Positions 6,369 to 14,970 of a DNA stretch of 15,488 bases are shown here, piece after piece; the first letter of the stretch is position 1, and every line of letters begins with the position of its first letter. Source of the stretch: CAZVYS01 sp964630755 (GTDB taxonomy: Bacteria; Patescibacteriota; Microgenomatia; UBA1400; CG1-02-47-37); assembly GCA_964630755.1 (NCBI GenBank), contig CAZVYS010000020.1, positions 1-15,488 of the forward strand. The letters run 5' to 3'. Under the pieces are notes generated by a model that worked only from the letters and a program-made list of their open reading frames with translations, was not told the DNA's origin and did no database searches. Made by a program: the position numbers and the translations under genes.

Positions 6369-7773
6369 TCAACTAAATATTCAAGAGGCTTTAAACGGAT
6401 TAAAGCAAAAAAAGTTTTCATCTGTTGAATTAACCCAAGCTTGTTTAAATAGGATTAATAAAACAGATAAAAAGCTAAATGCCTTTTTAAGTTTAAACCC
6501 TAAGGCAATTAATGAGGCAAAAAAAGTCGATCAGCTAATAAAATCTTCAGTCAGTAACTTTAAAAAATTTCCTCTCTTGGGTATTCCATACGGCCTTAAA
6601 GACAATTTTTTAACTAAAGGAATACCAACAACTGCATCAGCAAAATTATTAGCTAACTATATTCCTCAGTATAACTCAACTGTTTATCAACGCTTGTTAA
6701 ATTCTGGAGCTATTTTACTTGGAAAAACAAATTTAGATGCTTGGGCTCATGGATCGTCAACAGAAACGTCAGATTATGGGTCTACTAAAAACCCCTGGAA
6801 TTTAAATTATTTACCTGGAGGATCGTCAGGTGGTTCAGCCGCAGCAGTAGCTGCTGATCAATGTATTTTTGCCATTGGTTCAGAAACAGCTGGGTCTGTG
6901 CGTCAACCAGCCGCTTGGTCGGGTGTTACTGGATTAAAACCATCATATGGTCGTGTTTCAAGATATGGAGTGATCGCTTTTGCTTCTTCAACTGACTCTC
7001 CAGGTCCATTAACAAAAACAGTTACTGATGCAGACATGGTTTTAAAAGTAATTGCTAGTCATGATCAATACGATGCTACCACTTCATCACTGCCTTTAAA
7101 AGACAATTCATTGGATATAAAATCCTTAAAACAAATTAAACTAGCTTTGCCTAAAGAATATTTGGTCAAAGAAATGAGTCCAAAAGTTAAAAAAGTAATT
7201 CTTACTGCTGTTGATAAGCTAAAACAACTTGGAGCAATAATAAATGAAATTTCCTTACTTGATCCACATTATGCTATTGGAGTATATACTATTGTTTCTA
7301 GGTCAGAGGCTTCTTCTAATTTAGCTCGTTACGACGGAGTTAGATTTGGAAAAAGTCGGAGCGCTTTTACTCACGAAGCCAAAAATAGAGTTATGCTCGG
7401 TGCTCATACTCTTTCTAGCGGATACTATGATCAATATTATAATAAAGCTCAAAAAGTAAGAGCCTTAATGGTCGAAGAATTTGATAGTACTTTTAAAAAG
7501 CACGATTTAATTATTGGTCCAGTTTCACCAAGCACAGCTTTAAAGCTTGGCGCTAGCCATAATGACCCGATGTTTGGAGACGTTCAGGATATTTTAGTTG
7601 AAGCCAGTTCATTAACTGGGTTGGCTAGCATAAGTTTACCTTGTGGTTTTGTTAATGGATTGCCAATTGGACTACAAATTACCGGTCCACAATTTAGTGA
7701 ACCAAAAGTATTAACCACCGCCAACGTTTATCAACAAAACACTAACTGGCATCTGAAAAAACCAAATTTATGA
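6358..7773 (+). CDS. gatA: Asp/Glu-tRNA amidotransferase subunit A
   Basis: A 471-residue amidase-signature enzyme that hydrolyses glutamine and passes ammonia to GatB, converting Glu-tRNA(Gln) and/or Asp-tRNA(Asn) to the amidated forms. The catalytic triad is visible: Lys81 (GLKDN), cis-Ser156 (GGSSGGSAAAVAA) and nucleophile Ser180 (ETAGSVRQPAAW), with the same spacing as the Lys79-Ser154-Ser178 triad of the Staphylococcus enzyme. The usual TGGSIRQ is TAGSVRQ here. The ATG at 6358 gives the normal N-terminus. The stop overlaps the gatB start by four bases (ATGA). The TGA stop at the expected length supports the standard code. Confidence 0.96.
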   Translation: MKPNQLNIQEALNGLKQKKFSSVELTQACLNRINKTDKKLNAFLSLNPKAINEAKKVDQLIKSSVSNFKKFPLLGIPYGLKDNFLTKGIPTTASAKLLANYIPQYNSTVYQRLLNSGAILLGKTNLDAWAHGSSTETSDYGSTKNPWNLNYLPGGSSGGSAAAVAADQCIFAIGSETAGSVRQPAAWSGVTGLKPSYGRVSRYGVIAFASSTDSPGPLTKTVTDADMVLKVIASHDQYDATTSSLPLKDNSLDIKSLKQIKLALPKEYLVKEMSPKVKKVILTAVDKLKQLGAIINEISLLDPHYAIGVYTIVSRSEASSNLARYDGVRFGKSRSAFTHEAKNRVMLGAHTLSSGYYDQYYNKAQKVRALMVEEFDSTFKKHDLIIGPVSPSTALKLGASHNDPMFGDVQDILVEASSLTGLASISLPCGFVNGLPIGLQITGPQFSEPKVLTTANVYQQNTNWHLKKPNL

Positions 7774-9044
7774 ATCTTAAATCAATTATTGGCATGGAAA
7801 TCCATGTTGAACTAGATACTAAATCTAAAATGTTTTGTGGCTGTCCAGCCCAACATTTTCAAGTAAAACCCAATACTCATACTTGCCCAGTTTGCTTGGG
7901 GTTGCCTGGAGCTTTACCAATCCCCAATAAAAAAGCTATTGACTGGACTATCTTGACTGGTTTAGCTTTAGAATGCCAGATAAATAAAGAGTCAACTTTT
8001 GATCGAAAACACTATTTTTATCCAGATCTTCCAAAAGGATTTCAAATTTCTCAATATGACGATCCATTTTGTATCAACGGGAAATTACAGCTAAATTCAG
8101 GCAAGACGGTTCAAATCACCAGAGTACATCTAGAAGAGGATACTGGTAAATTAATTCACAAAACTATTAATAATCAAAAGGTTTCTTTAGTCGATTTTAA
8201 TCGCTCTGGCGTTCCATTAATGGAAATAGTTACAGAGCCAGATATTAATTCCGGCACTGAAGCTAAAGAATTCTTAAAGAATCTTAGAGATATAATTCGA
8301 ACCTTAAAAGTTAGCTCATGTGACATGGACAAGGGCTCCATGAGGCTAGAAGCTAACATTTCATTAAAAGGCGAGGGGATTAAACCTTATAAAGTTGAAG
8401 TTAAAAATCTAAACTCATTTAGATTTGTCGAACAGGCCATTAATTATGAATTAGAGCGTCAATCTAAACTGCTTAAAAAAGGGATTATTCCACAACAAGA
8501 AACTCGAGGCTTTAACTCTAAAGTCAAAACTACTTTTTCTCAAAGATCAAAAGAAGCTGCTGAAGATTATCGTTATTTTCCTGAACCAGATATTCCTCCA
8601 ATTGTTCTATCTGACAAAGAAATAAATGCCATCAGAAAAAAATTACCTAAACTCCCAGATCAACAAATCAAAGAACTTGATCTACCAGAAAATACGGCCA
8701 AGCTATTAGTAAAAAAACCTAAAGCCTTGAATTTTTTCAAAGAAAATATCAAGCTAGCCATGAAGCTAGGATTAACAAATCAAAAGTTTGCTAATTTTAT
8801 AGTTAACCAAAAGCTTGACATCTCTAAATCAGCTGAAGCTCAGTTAAAGAAACTTACTCAATCGGTTTCTGTTGACGATTCTTTACTAGAATCAGTTATA
8901 AAACAAAACCCAGAAGTAGTTAAAAAGTTTAAAGCAGGTAAAACAAGTGTAATTGGTTTCTTAGTCGGGGAAGTCATGAAAATCTCAAAAGGCAAAGCAG
9001 ATCCAAAGCAAGTTCACCAACAGTTATTTGAGCTTCTTAGCTAA
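7770..9044 (+). CDS. gatB: Asp/Glu-tRNA amidotransferase subunit B
   Basis: A 424-residue GatB that binds the misacylated tRNA, phosphorylates the amino acid side chain and accepts ammonia from GatA. It starts GMEIHVEL and has the zinc ligands Cys23, Cys25, Cys39 and Cys42. The catalytic cradle follows, with FDRKHYFYPDLPKG, HLEEDTGK, DFNRSGVPLMEIV and KVEVKNLNS. It ends with a YqeY-like tail (AGKTSVIGFLVGEVMKISKGKADP). The family is usually about 475 residues. The shortening falls in the helical region before the tail, while the cradle is complete. The stop codon lies inside the long hairpin at 9037-9075. Confidence 0.96.
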   Translation: MNLKSIIGMEIHVELDTKSKMFCGCPAQHFQVKPNTHTCPVCLGLPGALPIPNKKAIDWTILTGLALECQINKESTFDRKHYFYPDLPKGFQISQYDDPFCINGKLQLNSGKTVQITRVHLEEDTGKLIHKTINNQKVSLVDFNRSGVPLMEIVTEPDINSGTEAKEFLKNLRDIIRTLKVSSCDMDKGSMRLEANISLKGEGIKPYKVEVKNLNSFRFVEQAINYELERQSKLLKKGIIPQQETRGFNSKVKTTFSQRSKEAAEDYRYFPEPDIPPIVLSDKEINAIRKKLPKLPDQQIKELDLPENTAKLLVKKPKALNFFKENIKLAMKLGLTNQKFANFIVNQKLDISKSAEAQLKKLTQSVSVDDSLLESVIKQNPEVVKKFKAGKTSVIGFLVGEVMKISKGKADPKQVHQQLFELLS

Positions 9045-9075
9045 CCTTCAAGGTCCAACCTTGAATGTTAGCTAA
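9037..9075. terminator. REP-based hairpin shared by convergent gatB and RAYT
   Basis: An 18-position stem with one mismatch and a CCA loop: TTAGCTAAC (9037-9045) pairs with GTTAGCTAA (9067-9075), and TTCAAGGT (9047-9054) with ACCTTGAA (9058-9065). The core is a degenerate REP copy (9044-9068). It contains the gatB stop (9042-9044) and the RAYT stop (9074-9072), so it probably ends or protects both transcripts. There is no T tract on either side. Confidence 0.65.
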
Positions 9076-9728
9076 TCTAAAATAATGTCTTTAAATTCTT
9101 CAGAGTCCTCGTCAATTTTTTCAACATAATTTTGATATGATAATAGTTTATTTTCAGACTTGAATTTATTTAAAATTAATCCTGGTTTTACCCAATCCTG
9201 AGAAAATAATCCAAGGTAATTTCCATAACTCGAATATTTATAACCTTCAAGGTTGGACCTTGAAGGTAGAATGTCAATGGGATTTAGATGAATGTATTTT
9301 GATAAATAAATTAGTTGTTCATTTGAATCAATTTGATCGATTAATACAGCTTTATAATTACCTTCAAATAGTGGGCCTCTTCTTTTATATTTTTGATTAA
9401 AATATAAGGAGTATTTTGTTCCTAGAGATCTCATAAATTCTTTTATCAAGTACTTATCTGTTTGATAAAGCAAGAGGTGATAATGATTTGGCATTAAACA
9501 ATAAGCCCCTAGTTTAATTTTCTGATAATAGTTACTTAATTGTCTTGAGGGTGAAACCTTCAAGGTTGGACCTTGAAGGTTGGTAGCAGACAAATAAAAT
9601 TTTAAATAAAATAAAAACATTTTAAAATCTGCAACATTTCTGTAAATCCGTTGACCTGCTACACCTCTGTTATAGATGTGATAAAAAGAATTTTCTTTGT
9701 AAACTTTAACAATGTTTTTTACTGGCAT
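9072..9728 (-). CDS. REP-associated tyrosine transposase (RAYT, Y1/HUH family)
   Basis: A 218-residue single-domain HUH nuclease of the TnpA-REP type, which nicks single-stranded DNA at palindromic REP elements through a 5'-phosphotyrosine. Visible motifs: FYHIYNRG (residues 15-22), the HUH pair His82 and His84 in CLMPNHYHLLL, RRGPLFEGNYKAVLI (116-130), and the probable catalytic Tyr145 in KYIHLNP. There are no transposon ends or partner TnpB, so it looks like a solitary, host-resident RAYT. Two full REP palindromes lie inside the gene, encoding residues 50-58 and 154-162, both in loops between conserved blocks. The ATG lies 5 nt after a TATACT box, again leaderless. A further REP copy lies in its promoter region and another at its 3' end. 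Confidence 0.92.
   Translation of the reverse strand: MPVKNIVKVYKENSFYHIYNRGVAGQRIYRNVADFKMFLFYLKFYLSATNLQGPTLKVSPSRQLSNYYQKIKLGAYCLMPNHYHLLLYQTDKYLIKEFMRSLGTKYSLYFNQKYKRRGPLFEGNYKAVLIDQIDSNEQLIYLSKYIHLNPIDILPSRSNLEGYKYSSYGNYLGLFSQDWVKPGLILNKFKSENKLLSYQNYVEKIDEDSEEFKDIILD
9243..9267. repeat. REP palindrome inside RAYT, C-terminal loop
   Basis: Arms ACCTTCAAGGT (9243-9253) and ACCTTGAAGGT (9257-9267) with TGG spacer. On the minus strand it encodes residues 154-162 (LPSRSNLEG) between HLNP and YKYSSY, keeping the frame. Confidence 0.9.
9555..9581. repeat. REP palindrome inside RAYT, N-terminal loop
   Basis: The same 11-base arms (9556-9566 and 9570-9580, spacer TGG) plus one extra A-T pair outside. 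It encodes residues 50-58 (NLQGPTLKV), read in a different codon phase from the other internal copy, just before the HUH motif region. Confidence 0.9.
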
Positions 9729-9733
9729 ACTTT

Positions 9734-9762
9734 AGTATACACCTTCAAGGTTGGACCTTGAA
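9734..9762 (-). promoter_or_regulatory. RAYT promoter overlapping a REP
   Basis: On the minus strand TATACT (9739-9734) lies 5 nt before the RAYT ATG. Seventeen nt further upstream is TTCAAG (9762-9757), a weak -35 match that is part of the REP arm. Folding or protein binding at the REP would cover this promoter. Confidence 0.45.
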
Positions 9763-9765
9763 GGT
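9741..9765. repeat. REP palindrome between RAYT and dnaE
   Basis: Arms ACCTTCAAGGT (9741-9751) and ACCTTGAAGGT (9755-9765), spacer TGG. It lies between the two divergent start codons, 2 bp from the dnaE -35 box. Each arm is itself nearly palindromic (ACCTT, a central base, AAGGT). Confidence 0.9.
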
Positions 9766-9767
9766 AC

Positions 9768-9796
9768 TTGTCAAGTTTATCAAATAAAAATAAGAT
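9768..9796 (+). promoter_or_regulatory. dnaE promoter, probably leaderless
   Basis: TTGTCA (9768-9773), a 17-nt spacer and TAAGAT (9791-9796) end 6 nt before the ATG at 9803. This placement favours that ATG over the in-frame GTG at 9797, which would lie upstream of the expected transcript start. Confidence 0.55.
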
Positions 9797-9802
9797 GTGG
9801 TA

Positions 9803-12800
9803 ATGACTGACTTTGTCCATCTTCACGTACACTCGGAATATTCTCTTTTAGATGGTTTATCTAAAATAGAACACTTACTTCAACAAGCCCAAAAGCAAAA
9901 AATGCCAGCAGTTGCTTTAACTGACCATGGGGCTATGTATGGAATAGTGAAATTTTATAATGCCGCCAAAAACTATGATGTTAAACCAATTATTGGAGTT
10001 GAAAGTTATCTAACTTCAGCTGATCGGAATGATAAATCACCTGGTGTTCAAAAACAAACCTATCATCAACTTCTTTTAGCAAAAAACGAAGAAGGTTATA
10101 AAAATTTAATGAAGTTGACAACTGTTGCCCATCTAGAAGGATTTTATTATAAACCACGAATTGATTTTAAAACTTTAGAAAAATACTCAAATGGCTTAAT
10201 TGCTACTTCATCATGCATTCAAGGTATTATTCCTCAATTGATTTTAAAAGAACAAGCAAAAGAGGCACTTGAAAAATGTAAATATTTTTCAAAGCTATTT
10301 AAAAATGATTTTTACATAGAGCTTCAAAAGCACAAAGGTGTTCCTGAGCTTGATAAGATTAACAAAACTCTTCACGATTTTTCAAGAAAGCTTGGTATTC
10401 CAATAATTGCCACCAACGACGTTCACTATGTTGAAAAAGAAGATGCCAAAGCCCAAGATGCACTTTTAGCTATTCAAACTAAAACCACCCTTCAAGATAA
10501 AAAGCGACTAACCATGATCGATTCTCCAGATTACTATCTTAAAACTGGCCAAGAGATGAAAAGTTTATTTACAGAACACAAAGATGCTCTATCAAACACA
10601 TTAAAAATAGCAGAAAAGTGTAACGTGACTATAGAAACTGGAAAATGGATTTTACCTAATTTCCCATTACCAAAAGGTTATTCTTCATCAACCAAATACC
10701 TCAAAGATTTATCTAATATTAGGTTGAAAAAAAGATATAAAAAAATCACTCCATTAATCCAAAAACGCTTGGACTATGAACTTAAGGTAATTTGCGATAA
10801 AGGATTTGCTACCTACTTTTTAATTGTAGCCGACTTTGTAAACTGGGCTAAAAAGAACAAAGTTAGAGTTGGTCCAGGAAGAGGTAGTGTCGCTGGTTCG
10901 CTTGTATCTTATGCATTAAGAATTACTACTATTGATCCACTAGAGCATAACATTCCATTTGAGCGATTTATGAATCCTCAAAGACCTAGTCCTCCAGATA
11001 TTGACTTAGATTTTGCTGATGATCGTCGCGATGAAGTAATCGAATATGTAGCAAAAAAATACGGCAAAGATAAAGTAGCTCAAATTATTACTTTTGGCAC
11101 TATGGAAGCAAGAGGCGCAGTCAGAGACATTGGTAGAGTCCTTGGTATGCCATATTCAGATCCAGATAAAATTTCCAAATTAATTCCTGTTGGCTACTCA
11201 CTTGAAGAAGCTTTAGTAAATGTAGCTGAATTACAAGAATATAATCGACAAGATCAATTTAGAGAACTATTAAGTTTAGCCAAAAAAGTTGAAGGCACTG
11301 CTCGTCATGCTTCCACTCACGCAGCTGGAGTGGTAATTGGAGACAAACAACTAACTGAGTATACACCTCTTCAATTAGAGTCGCGAAACGATCGAATCAT
11401 GACTCAATATGACATGTATTCATTGGATTGTAATATTGACCCACAAGCTATTGGATTACTAAAAATTGACTTTTTAGGATTAAGAAATTTATCTATCCTT
11501 CAAAATGCAATCGACTATACCTTAAAGCATCGTAAAATAAATGTAGATATGTCAGAAATCTCTTTAGAAGATAAAAAAACTTATCAACTTTTATCAAAAG
11601 GACAGAATATTGGAGTTTTTCAACTAGAATCTGGAGGCATGCGTCAAGTAGCCAAAAAACTTAAACCTTCACGCTTTTCAGATATAACTGCTATGGTGGC
11701 CTTGTATCGTCCAGGCCCAATGGATTTGATCGATGATTTTATCAAAGGAAAACTTAACCCTAAAACTATTAAATATCCGCATGAAGATCTAAAACCAGTT
11801 CTAGAAGAAACTTACGGAATCGCGGTCTATCAGGAGCAAGCTTTAGAAATAGCTAATGTTATGGCAGGCTATTCTTTGGGCGAAGCAGATATATTAAGAC
11901 GAGCCATTGGTAAGAAAAAACGATCCATCATGGCGAAAGAAAAACAAAAATTTATTAAGAGGGCCAAAGATAAAGGTTACTCTAAAAAAATTGCTGAAAA
12001 AATTTGGGGCTATATTGAAAAATTTGCAGGATATGGTTTTAACAAAGCTCATGCCACTGCTTATGCCATGATTGCCTATCAAACTGCCTACATGAAAGCT
12101 AACTATCCAGTTGAATTTATGGCGGCTTTGCTAACTTCTGAATCTGGAAATAAAGATAAAATACCAATTGCTGTTGAAGAAGCCAAGAAAATGGGTGTGA
12201 TGGTATTACCGCCAGATATTAATGAATCAGACATAGATTTTACGATTATTAAGGATAAATCTTCATTAAATAACCAAGCCATCCGTTTCGGCTTATCAGC
12301 TATAAAACACGTTGGTCAGGCTGCTATCTCTGCCATTTTAGAGCAAAGAAATAAAAAGAAATTTAATAGCCTGACTGATTTTTGTCGACGAGTAAGTCAT
12401 CAAAAAGTTAATAAAAAGGTCTTAGAAAGTTTAATTCAGGTTGGAGCCTTAGACAGATTTGGAACAAGAGCTCAAATGCTTCTTGGTTTAGAAGAAATTA
12501 GACAAAAAGCCAGCCTTCATCAAAAGCAAATCCTTAGTCCTCAACAAGCTCTTTTTAAAGCCTCAGATATAAAAACTCATCAACTACAAGATAAATTACC
12601 TGAAGCCAAAGAGTTTAATAAATCAGATTTACTTAGCTTTGAAAAGCAGTTACTAGGCTTTTATCTTACAGATCATCCACTTGGAGAATCGTTAAAACAA
12701 ATTAAATCAATGGTCTCTCATAAAGTTTCTGATATTGATGTTAATCTACATTTGAACCAAACAGTCACTATTGGAGGATCTCTTAAAAATGTAAAAAAAA

Positions 12801-13279
12801 TCTTAACAAAAAAATCTAATTCTGAAATGGCTTTTGCCACTCTTGATGATGACACAGGTTCAATCGAGTTAATTATCTTTCCAAAAATTTTTGCCGAAAC
12901 CAAAAATCTTTGGGTAGCTGACACTCCTATTCTAATAACTGGACAGGTGAATTACAAAGATAGATTGGGAATTATAGTAGATTCAGCAGTTCAACCAAGT
13001 CAAGAAAAATCAAAAAATGAACTAAAACCAAAAATTACATCTTTGCCATCAAAATCTTATCAAATTGTTATTAAGCAAGATTCTCCTAAAGAGTCTTTAA
13101 TAAAAATTAACCAACTTCTTCAAGGTAATCAAGGAAATGATAATATTAGCTTAAAGTTAACCAACGGCAGTAATACTACTAAGGTAATTAAGATTCCATA
13201 TCAAGTTGATTTTAAAGCCATCAAATCAAAAATATTAAAAATCTTAAAATCTATTAAAGGAGAGGTTGTCACTGTTTAA
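9803..13279 (+). CDS. dnaE: DNA polymerase III alpha subunit
   Basis: A 1158-residue replicative polymerase of the DnaE class. The N-terminal PHP domain (about 4-210) keeps likely metal ligands: HLHVHSEYS, TDHG, GVESY, TSSC and NDVHY. The polymerase core has GPGRGSVAGS, the catalytic aspartates Asp399 and Asp401 (PPDIDLDF) and Asp556 (KIDFLGL), spaced as in E. coli (401, 403, 555). A clamp-binding motif QQALF lies at 914-918, followed by an OB-fold (about 985-1050) and a C-terminal domain. The intact PHP motif set suggests built-in 3'-5' exonuclease activity, which is inference. It has its own promoter beside a REP element and is followed closely by pyrG. Confidence 0.97.
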   Translation: MTDFVHLHVHSEYSLLDGLSKIEHLLQQAQKQKMPAVALTDHGAMYGIVKFYNAAKNYDVKPIIGVESYLTSADRNDKSPGVQKQTYHQLLLAKNEEGYKNLMKLTTVAHLEGFYYKPRIDFKTLEKYSNGLIATSSCIQGIIPQLILKEQAKEALEKCKYFSKLFKNDFYIELQKHKGVPELDKINKTLHDFSRKLGIPIIATNDVHYVEKEDAKAQDALLAIQTKTTLQDKKRLTMIDSPDYYLKTGQEMKSLFTEHKDALSNTLKIAEKCNVTIETGKWILPNFPLPKGYSSSTKYLKDLSNIRLKKRYKKITPLIQKRLDYELKVICDKGFATYFLIVADFVNWAKKNKVRVGPGRGSVAGSLVSYALRITTIDPLEHNIPFERFMNPQRPSPPDIDLDFADDRRDEVIEYVAKKYGKDKVAQIITFGTMEARGAVRDIGRVLGMPYSDPDKISKLIPVGYSLEEALVNVAELQEYNRQDQFRELLSLAKKVEGTARHASTHAAGVVIGDKQLTEYTPLQLESRNDRIMTQYDMYSLDCNIDPQAIGLLKIDFLGLRNLSILQNAIDYTLKHRKINVDMSEISLEDKKTYQLLSKGQNIGVFQLESGGMRQVAKKLKPSRFSDITAMVALYRPGPMDLIDDFIKGKLNPKTIKYPHEDLKPVLEETYGIAVYQEQALEIANVMAGYSLGEADILRRAIGKKKRSIMAKEKQKFIKRAKDKGYSKKIAEKIWGYIEKFAGYGFNKAHATAYAMIAYQTAYMKANYPVEFMAALLTSESGNKDKIPIAVEEAKKMGVMVLPPDINESDIDFTIIKDKSSLNNQAIRFGLSAIKHVGQAAISAILEQRNKKKFNSLTDFCRRVSHQKVNKKVLESLIQVGALDRFGTRAQMLLGLEEIRQKASLHQKQILSPQQALFKASDIKTHQLQDKLPEAKEFNKSDLLSFEKQLLGFYLTDHPLGESLKQIKSMVSHKVSDIDVNLHLNQTVTIGGSLKNVKKILTKKSNSEMAFATLDDDTGSIELIIFPKIFAETKNLWVADTPILITGQVNYKDRLGIIVDSAVQPSQEKSKNELKPKITSLPSKSYQIVIKQDSPKESLIKINQLLQGNQGNDNISLKLTNGSNTTKVIKIPYQVDFKAIKSKILKILKSIKGEVVTV

Positions 13280-13294
13280 GAGATAAGTTATAAT
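13266..13294 (+). promoter_or_regulatory. pyrG promoter, leaderless
   Basis: TTGTCA (13266-13271), a 17-nt spacer and a perfect TATAAT (13289-13294) end 5 nt before the ATG at 13300. The -35 box lies in the last codons of dnaE. An inverted repeat AGATAA/TTATCT (13281-13286, 13294-13299) surrounds the -10 box and may be a regulatory site. Confidence 0.7.
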
Positions 13295-13299
13295 TATCT

Positions 13300-14925
13300 A
13301 TGCCGCAAACAAAATACGTATTTATCTCTGGTGGAGTGTTGTCTGGACTCGGAAAAGGTTTAACCGCTGCTTCTTTATCTCTTTTACTTCAATCTCAAAA
13401 ATACAAAATCGCCTTAATTAAGTGTGAAAACTACTTAAATATTGATGCTGGTTTGATTAATCCTATTGAGCACGGGGATCCATTTTTATGCGAAGACGGA
13501 GCAGAAACAGACATGGATATAGGCACTTATGAAAAGTTTTTAAATACAAACCTTTCAATTGACAACTTCATCACTATGGGTCAGATCTACAGAAGCGTAA
13601 TTAACAAAGAAAGGAATTTTGATTATCAAGGCGAAGACGTAGAAGCCATTCCTCATGTAACTGATGAAATAATCAGTCGATTTAAAAATGTAGCTTTAAA
13701 AAATAAAGCTGACATCGTTGTAATAGAATTGGGTGGAACAGCTGGTGAATATCAAAATGTTTTGTACTACGAAGCCGCTCGAATCATGAAGTTAAAACAT
13801 CAAGACACTGTTGTTCACATTCATGTTTCATACTTACCTACACCTCCACATTTAGGAGAGCCAAAAACCAAGCCAACTCAGATGTCAGTTAAGTTGTTAA
13901 ACTCAATGGGTATTCAGCCAGATTTTATCGTCGCTCGAGCCGACCGAATGATAGATGATCGCAGGAGAGAGCGCTTTGCTTTGTTTTGCAATGTTAACCC
14001 TGAAGATATAATCTCATCACCTAACTTAGAAAATATTTATCAATTACCCTTAGTATTTAACGATCAGCAATTTTCTCAAAAAGTATTAAAAAAAATTAAC
14101 TTACCTTCAAGAAAACCAGAATTAACCAAATGGATAAACCTAAATAAGTTAATCAAGAAATCTAAATCAAAAACTATTAATGTTGCCATTGTTGGTAAAT
14201 ATTTCGAAACTGGAGAATATCATTTATCTGACTCATATGCAGCTTTAAATGATGCTATTGAGCATGCCTCATGGCCTAATCAGATTAAGGTTAAAATCAA
14301 ACAAATAAATTCTGAAAACCTGAATCAAAAAAACATAACTCAATTAAAAGATATCCACGGCATCATCGTTCCTATAGGTTGGGGACCAAGAGGGGTAAAC
14401 GGAATGCTAGAAGCCATTAAGTTTGCGCGCACTAATAACATTCCTTATCTGGGTTTATGTTTTGGAATGCAGCTAGCTGTAGTAGAGTATGCAAAAAACG
14501 TTTTAGGCTTAAAACAAGCTCACTCTACAGAGGTAGACCCAAAAACTAAACATCCAGTTGTCCACAATAATCCTAGCCAGTTAAAAAATATCAAATTAAA
14601 AGCCTACGGTGGCACCATGAGATTAGGAAGATGGGATTGTAAAGTCAAACCAAAAACCTTAGCTTATAGTTGTTATAAAAAAACAGATACATCAGAGCGT
14701 CATCGTCATCGATATGAAGTTAACTCTAAATACATTAAAGACCTTGAAAAGGCCGGATTAGTTTTTTCAGGTTTTTCTAAAAAAGAAAATCTTGCAGAGA
14801 TAATCGAACTACCACAAAAAGATCACCCTTTCTTTCTAGGCACTCAAGGCCATCCAGAGTATAAATCAAGACCTTTAAGACCTCACCCAATTTTCGTTAA
14901 ATTTATCAAAGCTTGCAAAAGCTAA
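13300..14925 (+). CDS. pyrG: CTP synthase
   Basis: A 541-residue enzyme that aminates UTP to CTP using ATP and glutamine. The N-terminal synthetase domain has the P-loop GGVLSGLGKG (11-20), DGAETDMDIGTYEKF (67-80), IPHVTDEI and KTKPTQ (189-194). The C-terminal glutaminase has Cys387 (LGLCFGMQ), His518 and Glu520 (TQGHPEY), with GGTMRLG and ERHRHRYEVN also present. Several usually strict motifs differ: KLDPYLNVDPG is KCENYLNIDAG, PGGFGxRG is PIGWGPRG, and TQFHPEF is TQGHPEY. The length is normal and the triad is intact, so the enzyme is probably active but belongs to a divergent branch. Confidence 0.96.
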   Translation: MPQTKYVFISGGVLSGLGKGLTAASLSLLLQSQKYKIALIKCENYLNIDAGLINPIEHGDPFLCEDGAETDMDIGTYEKFLNTNLSIDNFITMGQIYRSVINKERNFDYQGEDVEAIPHVTDEIISRFKNVALKNKADIVVIELGGTAGEYQNVLYYEAARIMKLKHQDTVVHIHVSYLPTPPHLGEPKTKPTQMSVKLLNSMGIQPDFIVARADRMIDDRRRERFALFCNVNPEDIISSPNLENIYQLPLVFNDQQFSQKVLKKINLPSRKPELTKWINLNKLIKKSKSKTINVAIVGKYFETGEYHLSDSYAALNDAIEHASWPNQIKVKIKQINSENLNQKNITQLKDIHGIIVPIGWGPRGVNGMLEAIKFARTNNIPYLGLCFGMQLAVVEYAKNVLGLKQAHSTEVDPKTKHPVVHNNPSQLKNIKLKAYGGTMRLGRWDCKVKPKTLAYSCYKKTDTSERHRHRYEVNSKYIKDLEKAGLVFSGFSKKENLAEIIELPQKDHPFFLGTQGHPEYKSRPLRPHPIFVKFIKACKS

Positions 14926-14934
14926 AATCCATCA

Positions 14935-14963
14935 TTCACCCTTTTAGAAAATTGTGATAAAAT
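14935..14963 (+). promoter_or_regulatory. rplS promoter, probably leaderless
   Basis: TTCACC (14935-14940, four of six), a 17-nt spacer and TAAAAT (14958-14963) end 7 nt before the ATG at 14971. No Shine-Dalgarno lies in between. Confidence 0.5.
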
Positions 14964-14970
14964 CACCGAC

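Noticed and set aside
8174..8359. Minus-strand open frame inside gatB
   Set aside because: Short, opposite conserved GatB motifs, no start signals.
9037..9765. REP copies around RAYT as a CRISPR array
   Set aside because: The repeats are palindromic, irregularly spaced by hundreds of bases, partly inside a gene, and there are no spacers or cas genes.
9797..9802. GTG start for DnaE two codons upstream
   Set aside because: It adds only two residues and would lie directly at the -10 box, before the expected transcript start.
11894..12924. Two short minus-strand open frames inside dnaE (11894-12082 and 12718-12924)
   Set aside because: Both are opposite conserved polymerase sequence and show no protein features.
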